From Leptobrachium leishanense (lineage: Eukaryota; Chordata; Amphibia; Anura; Megophryidae): DNA of 64,000 nt. The translations under genes and the position numbers were made by a program. Location: positions 67,440,637 through 67,504,636 of the forward strand of contig CM019067.1 of assembly GCA_009667805.1 (NCBI GenBank). The letters are read 5' to 3'. Below the pieces are notes generated by a model that searched no databases, had not been told where the DNA came from, and worked only from the letters and a program-made list of their open reading frames with translations. Below are positions 55,010 through 64,000 of the stretch, in pieces (position 1 is the first letter of the stretch; each line of letters starts with the position of its first letter).

Positions 55010-55980
55010 AAGCCCTTTGATTTTGCAAATGTCGCCAGGTATCCTGAATTACTTTGTAATCATTTGCCAAATTTAATCTACAGTACGGTGCAATCATTTT
55101 GACACGGGATGTAATAGTTTGTTTGCTACATTCTCATGCAAACCGGAAAATAAGTAAAGCTTTATTTTCTCATCATTATCGGACCTGCATATTTCAATCT
55201 AGAATGTTCAAATGATTTTTTGCTTGTTTTGTTTATCAAAGCCTTTCATTTCATGAGAATGGAAACAAATGATATAATTTCCAATGCTTGTTCGCTTTGT
55301 TTGAAGATAGTTTAGCTTTTTCGCTAAATAATCCTTAAACTTTGATTTTCACACTTTGTCTCCGCTTTGTACACACAGTTCTGTTTGTAGCAAACTATGG
55401 CTCCTGCTGCACCAGTAGAACATTCTGTGTATTTTAGATTCCGTGTGATTGTTTTTTCGACTTTATTCGTTTTTGCAACAGTGTCACGCAAATTGGGCTT
55501 CATCGCGGGCAGTGTGGATAATTCTGACGAGTGGAAGAAAAAAATAATACAATGTGTTAACCAATTCTTAAAAGTCAGCCAGGCTCTAACCTGGAACTTC
55601 CAAATAAATGGAAAGAAATGACAATAGCAAATGTCATAACTAGTAACATACGTAGGTCAGGTATTCATAAAAGGCAATGGCAGGCAGCAAGGGAGTATAA
55701 ATGTTTAAACAATACACAGCCAGACATAGAGAATAAGAATCAGACACTCCGTGTCACAACAGTGAATCACAGAGCAAACAAGACATTCCCATCAGGATGA
55801 GAATATCAGCACTCCATAAAAATCCTATTCAGACGGTTTCTCGGTGTAAAAATAAACATGCTTTTTTTTTTCCAATTACATATGTATACAAATACTATAT
55901 ATAAATGTGGTATTGCCTCTTACAGACTTGTTATATTAAACATCAATGGATACAATAAAGCAAAGCATGAATTAAAAATT
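55010..55980. other. Unique DNA, no gene seen
   Basis: AT-rich with Fox/homeobox-like words (gtttatcaaagcc, catgcaaa). A plus-strand open frame at 55397-55621 shows no family resemblance. Possibly non-coding regulatory DNA. Confidence 0.4.
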
Positions 55981-55981
55981 A

Positions 55982-56617
55982 TTAAAGGAACACTCTACTC
56001 AGCCTGACCACCTTACGTTTTAAAGTGGGCAGGAAATGAGGTGTGCCCCTCCCCCTTCTCCCCGATCTGGTGGAAAAGCTGGGTGAAGCAGAAGAGTTTC
56101 CTCCACCCACGCACAGCGTCACCAGCTGCTGGGATTTTTACATTTCCCAGCTACTGGTCATCTGATTGGTCACTAGTGATGTCAGCACGCAGAATTTGTG
56201 ACGTCAGCACGGAGAGTGCGTGCCGACGTCACCCTCTCTGAGCCCAATTGCGGAGCGGTCTCAAAGACGCAGCTGATGGATCGGACCTGTCCATGCGCGC
56301 AGCTCTGATCCATCGTTCTGCCCCTGGCACTAAGGAACTTGCGCACGTAAAGTGCCCAAGTCCCGTAGCCCTCCGCAATTTGTGTTTCCTACACTATGCA
56401 AGCATCATAAATGCAAATTGTGCGGAAACGCTTAAGCAACATCTGAGTTCAGCATTCCCTGAACTGAAGAAGAGTAGCTGCACGTGGTGAGGGAGATAAC
56501 GAAAAAAACTCCCAATGAAGAGAAAAAGAAGAAAAATAATTGGGCAGCAGCTGTCAGCAGCCTTTGCCCAATTATTTAAGGTTAAGAAAAGGGAATTTTT
56601 TAATAGTGTCCATTTAA
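55982..56617. mobile_element. T2-like TTAAAGG MITE (Kolobok-type)
   Basis: TTAA at 55982-55985 and 56614-56617; ends ttaaaggaacactcta and, inward from the right, ttaaatggacactatta. TTAAAGG ends are the signature of T2-type MITEs described in Xenopus. Non-coding interior with CRE-like gacgtcac words. Confidence 0.65.
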
Positions 56618-56789
56618 AGTCTATTAAAAATCATAATCTGAGTAAACGTGTGTGTTATGTTTTCACGGTTAATATCCAGCACATAAAGCATATATTATCA
56701 CAAAAATATCATTATTTGCCTCACTAGTGAGCTAATTCTTAAGTTGTCATATCGCTAATTAACAAAGTTCTATCCGTTTATATCTGCTT

Positions 56790-57240
56790 AACCAGAAAAT
56801 CATCCAGACTTTGTTGAAGGCATTAAATGAGATGGATAAAACACCATCTTTATGCAGAGAATTCCATATTTCTATGGTTTTTACGTTAAAGAATTCTTTC
56901 CTTTGCTATTGGCAAAAACGTCTTTCTTCCAGGCACAGATGACCTTGTGCGCTTTTTAAAGTCCTTTAAATAAATAGGTCACCAGTATATTAACCCTGCA
57001 TATATTTGAACAATTTGACCTTATCGCCTCTTGCACTTATTTAGCCTTGAAAAATGGTGTCTATTATTTTAATCTTCCTTCATAATAAAAGGAATTTAAG
57101 ATTTTACTTAAGTTTGTAGCTCAACTCAGCACTTTTTCCACGTTGAAAATATTTTTCTACAATACTGGCGGGGAAGCTGCAGCTTATATTCAAGATGGGC
57201 TCTTACCATTCCTTTATAAAGAGTTATTTTTACCATTACA
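56790..57240 (-). mobile_element. Old CR1 LINE fragment
   Basis: Plus-strand words such as atgcagagaattccatattt and gttaaagaattctttccttt are the reverse complement of the CR1 C-terminal coding region. Heavily diverged, no open frame. Confidence 0.6.
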
Positions 57241-57700
57241 AGAACCAATACATATTGTGATCCAGCACCATCACAGGGCACCCTAGCCCTCTAGGGCAAT
57301 CACATCCGTTAGATACAGTCTCTTTATGTAGTTCACAGTTTATTTCAGCAGTCAAACGAAATATACCTGAAAATAAAACCTGGCTCGCCCAAGCTCTAAC
57401 CAACTCAAAAATTGTCCCTCTTTACTTTGGGAGAACTAACAAAAATGAAAACCTTTGCCAACCTTTATCTTAAACTGCCAGCCTCAGAGCTTCACCGTTT
57501 TGTGTCTCTCTCCCTTCTTTCTCTCTGCTTCCTTCCATCCAGGAAACATTTAAGGGCTTGATAATTAACAGGTGGGGGAAACTTGGCAGCAAGGATCAAT
57601 TGAAAAACATATATTCCCTTCCCGGGCTCAAACAGCTCAATCCTCCCTCGCAAATATAGGGGAATATACATCCCATCCCATCATCACAGATGATTCCCTT
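57241..57700. other. Unassigned sequence within the old CR1
   Basis: Interrupts the CR1 homology; CT-rich with possible LTR-like composition, but I see no termini. Confidence 0.3.
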
Positions 57701-58130
57701 CACCTTATCACAATATGTTTATACATGAGAGAACTTTACTTGCTTTTGCAGTGACTTTTTTTGCAAAGTCTATTACCTACTGTACATCTGTACCCAGATC
57801 CTCATTCACTGTCACCCCCGACTTAGACCTCTTTAGAGTAGATTGTTTAGCTATTTTTGCTCCGGCGCTACGCTTTTCAATATGGAAACTCATCTGCCAC
57901 TCTCCTGATTAAGAATGTACAACTTAAGAATGTATCACCTTACATCATTATATATCTATAGCAAATGCAGATACATATATTCCAGCCCCTGGCACAACAT
58001 AAATATGTTAAAAAGAACTGGACTTAGGAACCCAACTTACCACTTGCCGCCAACATGAGTATCTACCATTAAAAAAATACTCTTTACCCTGTCACTGAGC
58101 CTGTTTTTAATCCCAAAAAACTCCTTTAAA
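57701..58130 (-). mobile_element. Old CR1 LINE fragment, continuation
   Basis: The plus strand around 57985-58070 (cagcccctggcacaac, aagaactggacttaggaacc) resembles the reverse complement of CR1 polymerase coding sequence. Strongly decayed. Confidence 0.5.
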
Positions 58131-58139
58131 CATTTCACC

Positions 58140-59580
58140 CTTCCCCGTAATTCCATAAAACAGGCTGGCAGGAGTGGAAACTATTGAAAATGAAAGAAAC
58201 CTTTGCTATTATGTAACAAACTGCTGCCTCTTTGTCTCCATGATGGCACTTGATTGAATTCTGTTTTTGGATTTTGATCATCCAAATGAATTAAATAATA
58301 TAAATTTAATAAATAAAACGTAATAATTTCTTCCAACTGTTTATTATATAAACAGAGGATATATTAGTCAGTGAAACCTAAACAGACAGGATTTAGATTT
58401 TATTTTGTTGCCTGATGTATTAAAATCCTGTAGAAACTGGATTTATGTGCAAAAAAAATAAGTTTCAACTAAAAGACTTATTATAAAGTGTGCAGTATTG
58501 CGTATGTAATACACTACTGATTTAGGTAAATTGCATACGGTTATATATTGTTATTTTAATGCTACGTTATATTATACATTTTATTCTGTCATATATGCAG
58601 TAGACCTTTAACACACAGTTTCGGAAGCAATATGAACATTTTGATTCAGTGACTTTGTCAGCACAATCATGTCAGTGTTTCTCTAAACTGTATGACAGGG
58701 ACACCTTTGGAAAGTGCGGAAAACCCTTTTACTTCTATTTTTTATTTGCAATTGGTTGGAAATTCAAGCAAAAATAAAGCAATGTCATGAAGGTAACAAA
58801 AATTGATCAGCAGATGCAATTGGCTTCTTTTTTGGAGGCTGCGACATTTACTTAGAAGAGGTAATTTAAAACCCAATGGATGTGAAAGTAATATGCCGAG
58901 GGATTTACTTGACCTGTGAAATGCAATTTCCAATAGCCAAAAAGTCACTGACAGAGGTGAAATAACCTAAACACAGCAATTCGGCTTATTTCTACAAAGT
59001 AAATCTTAGTGGTTTACAGCTATAACAATAGCAATCAAATTATCATGTGTTCATTAAACCAAAACATTTGCCATTAATAGTTAATTACCTTGTTATTTGA
59101 ATTTATATCCCATTATATAAATCTTCTACCTATCTCATCCAATATCATTTTAGCAGGTTGTGAAACAGATGTGCTAATTAGCGGATATTATGTTGCAATG
59201 AAATTGCTTGAGTGGTTTATCTTTACTGCTTTTTGTTATCGTGCGGCCTTTCTCAAACTTTTAGGTTTAACGTTATCCTTGACAGAAGAAGAGAGGTCAA
59301 TGTCCAATGGAACGTTAAATGTTTCTCGCACATTTATTTAATTGGCTGGGTACGGAGCCCCGCTGGTGTCAGGAAGAAAAAAAAATTAAAGCGTGGCCAC
59401 ACTTTATCAAGTCGTGGGGACAATCTGATAAATCGTTCCCACACTTTAATTTTTATATTCCATCAGACAGACAGCCTCTCCTCCCCGAGCCCTCCCACCT
59501 CAGCCAGGGCTGCAGCCACTCACAGCTCTCCCTGGCCGGCTGCAGGTGAGTGATACGACCCCTGAAAGACTTTAGAATAC
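58140..59580. other. Unique DNA, no gene seen
   Basis: AT-rich, free of recognised repeats until about 59370, with homeobox-like sites (gctaattagcgg at 59173). A small hairpin (aaattaaagcgtg ... cacactttaattt) is at 59382-59454. Confidence 0.4.
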
Positions 59581-59584
59581 CCGA

Positions 59585-59660
59585 GCTGGTGGCTCAGCAG
59601 GTTAATGTCCTTCTTTGGCATGCACAAGGTGCCATGATTGATTCCCTGCATGGCCATAGT
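59585..59660 (+). mobile_element. tRNA-derived SINE head, remnant
   Basis: Contains tggctcagcagg, a good A-box, and tgattgattccctg, a weak B-box, spaced as in tRNA genes. It does not fold into a proper cloverleaf as far as I can see. Confidence 0.5.
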
Positions 59661-59673
59661 AATTTTTCTTTTT

Positions 59674-59697
59674 ATATATATATATATATATATATAC
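59674..59697. repeat. (TA)n microsatellite
   Basis: Uninterrupted TA dinucleotides. Confidence 0.9.
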
Positions 59698-59699
59698 TT

Positions 59700-60525
59700 C
59701 TTCTCCCTGTGCCTTTATATATATTTATAATGCTGGTATTATTAGAAGATTGTATTATAAATAATAGTAGCATTATCATAATATTAGAATTATTAAGCAA
59801 ATAAAACTATTTTTTTTTTTAAAACAAACAAGGTTTTTTTATTTACTTAATAATCTAATATTATTATAATTCTAATTATTATGATCCGTAGCTGGGACAC
59901 TCTGATAAAATCAAGAATATCAAATAGCAGGAAAGTCAGATATTAAGAGAAGATACTTACTTTCTAATATGATTTCTTGGGCATCGAGGCTGCACAACAT
60001 AAGCCCCTATGTAGATTAATTATGACTTTATTCTCATATTAGCTATCGTCACCTTCATTTTGCAAGTGGACTCTCCCCTTCCAGCACCAGGGCTCCATGA
60101 ATCAATATCTAAGGATGCCGGTTACTGGAGTACCCCACCTATGACTGACATTGTCATCTGTCCACTGATCATCTCACAGATGCTTGAGCTCAGTTTTAGC
60201 TGAAATTCAAACTTTCTTCCACCATGTTAACAGACATTCTGCTCCGGACCAGTGCGGAACATATAACGGAGCTGTCCCAGTTACCTGGAGGAACCCTATG
60301 GTGGCAGAGATGTGAAAAAAATGTTCCATCCGTAGACCGCCTTGTTAGGGGAGCTGTCATACACTGCTGATTACCATGTTGGATTGCTATGGACACGGGA
60401 CTGGATGTGACAGTAGTTCCTCCTTTAAATGATGTCCTTTACAATAATCTCAAGCAACGGAATATGCTTTCCCTTAGAAAAAATTGAAACAGCCTAAGAA
60501 ATCATTTTAATAAGTTTTTTGTCAT
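59700..60525. other. No gene recognised
   Basis: AT-rich to 60000, then mixed unique sequence. Confidence 0.4.
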
Positions 60526-60529
60526 GAAT

Positions 60530-60677
60530 AGAAACATAGAAACATAGAAAAATGTTGGCAGATAAGAACCTTTCGGCCCATCTAGTCTGCCCAATTACAT
60601 GGATACTTTACCTGGATTTATCTTTTGTTTAGGATAGCCTTATGCCTATCCCATGCTTGCTTAAATTCAATTACTGA
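60530..60677 (-). mobile_element. CR1 LINE 3' end
   Basis: Reverse complement of the CR1 tail at 44185-44319, including the terminal ctatgttt units (seen here as aaacatag). Confidence 0.88.
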
Positions 60678-60811
60678 ATGTTAATAATGTTTTTATTAAA
60701 TATATTTAGAAAGAAACATTCTTAATTTGAACATTTTTTTGTTTAGGGTTAGTCAGCATGATACATTAATAACCTTTTAATATTTATTATTTTATTATGT
60801 ATTAACAGCTT

Positions 60812-61002
60812 TGGCTTTAATTACCACCTCTATGCTGATGATACTCAGATCTACCTCTCTACCCCTGATCTCTCTCCTTCTGGCCTTTCTAAAGTCAGCG
60901 ACTCTTTATCTGGCATTTCCTCCTGGATGGCCTCTCACCACCTAAAGATTAACACGTCGAAGACTGAGTTTCTACTAATTCCTCCCTCTAATGCCTCCCC
61001 AC
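60812..61002 (+). mobile_element. L2 LINE reverse-transcriptase fragment
   Basis: Encodes YHLYADDTQIYLSTPDLSPS (catalytic ADD) and SGISSWMASHHLKINTSKTE, followed by FLLIPPSNASP: the polymerase segment missing from the L2 at 14149-17155. Ends at the hAT H3 insertion; a few bases resume after 61895. Confidence 0.8.
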
Positions 61003-61895
61003 TAGGGATGAGCTGTTCGGTTCGATGTGCTCGGTGTTCGATTCGAACATCGCCAGTTCGTATGTTCGCGAACTTCGAACATTTACGCGTGTTCGCAGCA
61101 TGTTCGCCCACAATGCACCACAATGGACCACAATGTGCTAAGAGCTAAGTCCCGCAGCACACTATATAAGGCTTCACACAGCCTTCAGCACGTGTTTTTT
61201 GAGAGGAGATTGTTGTGTTAGTGTGTGTTCTCACTGCCAGTCTGCCAGCAGCTATTGGGGGGTCTCATTTCTACAAAATATCTGGGAATTGTTGTAATCT
61301 TTGTGTTCTCACTGCCAGCAACTATTTTGTGGGTCTCATTTCTACAAAATATCTCGGAATTGTTCTAATCTTTGTGTTCTCACTTCCAGCAGCAATTGTG
61401 GGGGTCTCACTTCTAGAAAATATCTGGGAATTGTGGTAATCTGTGTGTTCTCACTGCCACTCCAAGCAGTTGTTTATGGATAGATTAAAGGAAAACCATT
61501 TACCGTCATTTGAAATGTCATTTTTTTATTTTTACATATTTCTATACATCCGAAAAATCTGCCACTTCGCGGGCAGGTTATGGGGACCTCCTAGGCATGA
61601 TATTTGAAGGAATTTTTTGTTTTTATTTTAACCCATTTTTCATGGAAAACTCACTGTTCCTTTAAAAATGATTTTTTTAAACTTTTTGTCCTTGCTTCCT
61701 GTCCCCCAGGGCACTACCCAGACCCCAATACACCTTTTAGGGCAAATATCTTGCATATATGCCCTCTTGCAGGGCACTCTAAAAATCGAACTTTTGAGTC
61801 CCATTGACTTGCATTGAGTTCGGTTCGAGTTCGAACTCAAACTTTTGAAATTGTTCGAATGCGAACCGAACACAGGGGTGTTCGGCTCATCCCTA
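61003..61895 (+). mobile_element. hAT copy H3, internally deleted derivative
   Basis: Perfect 8-bp target duplication ctccccac (60995-61002, 61896-61903). Ends tagggatgagctgttcgg and, inward from the right, tagggatgagccgaacacc. It keeps the 5' region with TATA-like tatataa (61163-61169), about three 90-bp leader repeats and the 3' terminal 430 bp, and lacks the transposase. Typical non-autonomous hAT derivative. Confidence 0.92.
61163..61169 (+). promoter_or_regulatory. TATA-like box of hAT H3
   Basis: tatataa, 160 bp from the 5' end, in the same context as in H2. Confidence 0.45.
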
Positions 61896-62070
61896 CTCCC
61901 CACCTCCTGACTTAATAAAAGCTACATGGAACAATCCCCCACCCCCCATACATGTAACATACTTTACTGCTACGTCACAACAGCTAGGGACAGGGCAGAA
62001 TGAAGGGAGAGCTTAGGGGTCACTCACTGCTTTACAGCAATAGTATTTAGGGCAGTGCAGTCAATCGCTG

Positions 62071-62170
62071 CCCCCAGATGTTTCAGAACTACATCTCCCA
62101 TGATTCCCTGGCCATCTGTTGCATGTTGCATTGAAAGAATTCTGGGAATTGTAGGTATCAACATCTGGGG
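62071..62170. repeat. Short imperfect foldback repeat
   Basis: ccccagatgtttcagaacta and catctcccatgattcc pair with gaattctgggaattgtagg and tatcaacatctgggg. A hairpin MITE type seen widely in vertebrates. Confidence 0.65.
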
Positions 62171-62929
62171 GGGGGGGGGTGTGAATATGACAGCCCTGAT
62201 TTAGGGGGTTATAATGACTGAAACTCCATTTGTGTTGCTGTACTTTCCATAAACAGGCATTACACAGGCACATACAGATATTATTTTTATATTCCATTTG
62301 GTATTTTTGGAAGCTGCATTGCTAATAATCTCATTGTGATTAGGGATGAGCCGAACACGTCCGAGTTCGGGTTCGTATTCGAACCCGAACTTTCCAAATA
62401 TTCGGATCCGAAATCGAACTCCATACAAATCAATGGGGCTGAAAATTCGGTTTATAGAGTGCCCTCCAAGAGGGCATATATGCTAGATATTTGCTATAAA
62501 AGGTGTATGGGGGTCCGGGTAGTCCCTTGGGGGACAGGAAACAAAGACAAAAAGATTTTAAAAAAAAGTTTTTTTAAGGGACAGTGAGTTTTCCATGAAA
62601 TAAGGGTTAAAAATAAAAAATTCCTTCAAATATCGTGCCTAGGAGGTCCCCATAACCTGCCCGTGAAGTGGCGGATTTCTAGGATGTATAGAAATACTTA
62701 AAAACAAAGAAATGACGTTAAATGCTTTTCCTTTAATCTATCCATAAACAACTGCTTGGGGCGGCAGTCTGTATGAAAAGAGGAGACATTTTCGGACACG
62801 TAGAAAAAGTTTAGTGATTTTTTGGCTAAATTATTGTGAAACTTATGCAGGCTTTGGATGAAAGTAACAATAGGTAATTTAAAATTGGGCCTTTAGCGTC
62901 GGCAACAGTGCCGTCACACCGTAACCCCT

Positions 62930-63610
62930 CTGAGGATATGAATCTGATACAGGCATCATTGGCAGTGCACCCAAATATTGTGCTTTTGGTGCCAGGCCAG
63001 CAAGACTGCCAGGCCAGCATGTACTATGACACAGTAACCCCTCTGTAGTATTGTGGAAGAATGCAGGGGTGGACCATGTGGTCCTATATTAAAAAGATAT
63101 GCATCTGTTAAAGGCGTCAGTGCACCCAGATATTGTGCTTTTGGTGCCAGGCCAGCAAGTACTATCATACAGTAACCCCTCTGTGGTATTGTGGAAGAAT
63201 GCAGGGGTGGACCATGTGGTCCTATATTAAAAAGATATGATTCTGGTCAAGGCGTCAGTGCACCCAGATATTGTGCCTTTGGTGCCAGACTGCCAGGCCA
63301 GCAAGTACAATCATACAGTAACCCCTCTGTAGTATTGTGGAAAAATGCAGGGGTGGACCATGTGGTCCTATATTAAAAAGATATGCATCTGTTAAAGGTG
63401 TCAGTGCACCCAGATATTGTGCTTTTGGTGCCAGGCCAGCAAGTACTATCATACAGTAACACCTCTTTAGTATTGTGGAAGAGTGCAGGGTTGGACCCTG
63501 TGGTTCAAAAAATTAAAATGTTATAAATCTGGCACAGGCGTCATTTCAGCCAAATATTGTGTCTTTCATGGCAGCAAGTGCATTCACACAGTAACCCTTT
63601 TGTGGTATTG
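62930..63610 (-). repeat. 135-146-bp subterminal repeats of H4
   Basis: Five units starting near 62940, 63104, 63240, 63386 and 63527; one contains a small extra duplication (gccaggccagcaagactgcc). Confidence 0.88.
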
Positions 63611-63660
63611 TGGAAGAGTTCAGTGCTGGAGGTTTTGTGAATGCAGAAGACATCCCCGAT

Positions 63661-63960
63661 CTATTCTGTTACGTCAGCATCAGGGGATTGATAGCTGCTG
63701 ATCCAGGACTGATTCATTTTTATAAATGTCAGCCGGTCTACAGAGTCGGTGGACAGACGCACTCTTTTGTCTGTGACAAAACCTCCAGCGGCACTGAACG
63801 TCCTTTCGGAAAGCACGCTAGATGAAGGGCAACCTAGTAGCTGCATAGCATATTGGCTAAGTTGTGGCCAGTGATCCAATCTCAACACCCAGTAAGCCAG
63901 TGGATCATCTGCTGGAAAGGTATCCAGGTCTGCCCTTGCCCCTAGGTAGTCCTGCACCAT
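63661..63960 (-). pseudogene. hAT transposase C-terminus (H4), partial
   Basis: Minus strand: FPADDPLAYWVLRLDHWPQL, then SSVLSERTFSAAGGFVTDKR and VDRLTFIKMNQSW, the hAT dimerisation region. Here the motif reads SERTFSAAG, closer to the family consensus than SEKTFSAAG in H2. The gene continues upstream beyond 64000, so I cannot say whether this copy is intact. Confidence 0.82.
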
Positions 63961-64000
63961 ATGGTGAAGACGCTGGCAATGGGTGCCTACATTTGACGTC

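Larger units (their letters stand above)
62341..64000 (-). mobile_element. hAT copy H4, 3' part; continues past the window
   Basis: Starts tagggatgagccgaacacg; the probable target octamer is attgtgat (62333-62340), whose partner lies outside the window. Then the same 3' region as H2, 135-bp repeats and the transposase C-terminus. About 93% identical to H2 over the shared part and without the L2 insertion. Confidence 0.88.

Noticed and set aside
55397..55621. Host gene starting MAPAAPVEHSV
   Set aside because: Short frame, no motif, no splice or promoter context that stands out.

Overview
The window looks like transposon-dense intergenic or intronic DNA from a vertebrate, most probably an anuran amphibian. 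This rests on the mix of elements: CR1, L2-clade and L1/Tx1-clade LINEs, Penelope-like retroelements, several hAT families, Tc1 remnants, TTAA-specific cut-and-paste elements and a T2-like TTAAAGG MITE of a type known from Xenopus. I see no intact host protein-coding gene and no rRNA or tRNA gene. One 132-bp stretch on the minus strand (9038-9169) has good splice signals and may be a host exon.

Layout. 1-746: possible LTR end. 800-5810: an L2-like LINE (minus) split by an L1 (1233-5726, 13-bp target duplication), itself split at a TTAA by a palindrome-array DNA element (copy A). 5935-11160: a Penelope-like fragment, a SINE, the candidate exon and unique AT-rich DNA. 11165-14148: Tc1 remnant, reversed TTAA element (copy F), hAT-type MITE. 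14149-17155: L2 LINE with tandem 44-bp promoter-like repeats. 17651-23000: MITE M1, then hAT copy H1 that has collected at least five further elements (B, M2, N array, M3, D). 24128-29953: Penelope, L2 and CR1 pieces with hammerhead-like motifs and inverted repeats. 30769-34420: small DNA elements and a 1.9-kb inverted pair. 34559-45262: a four-level nest, TTAA copy C containing a CR1 LINE, containing a 6.5-kb hAT (H2), containing an L2 tail. 45344-47226: more palindromic and TTAA elements. 47272-52674: a Penelope-like element between 590-bp direct repeats. 53043-57700: Tc1, hAT, MITE and old CR1 remnants. 58140-60500: mostly unique. 60530-64000: LINE pieces and hAT copies H3 (complete, internally deleted) and H4 (runs off the window).

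Most coding capacity belongs to broken transposon genes: L1 ORF1/ORF2, L2 ORF, CR1 ORF2, Penelope RT plus GIY-YIG endonuclease, hAT transposase and Tc1 transposase. All are interrupted; both the L1 and the L2 have lost the reverse transcriptase core.

The most striking signal is a TTAA-flanked family (copies A, B, C and relatives D, E, F) whose inner 650 bp is an almost continuous series of about a dozen perfect or near-perfect hairpins. Between copies the two arms of a hairpin change together, so each copy stays self-complementary while the copies differ. A second signal is a set of hammerhead-like ribozyme motifs in Penelope-type sequence sharing one extra nucleotide between the CUGANGA box and stem II. 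A third is a perfect 25-bp inversion separating the two copies of the 590-bp duplication.
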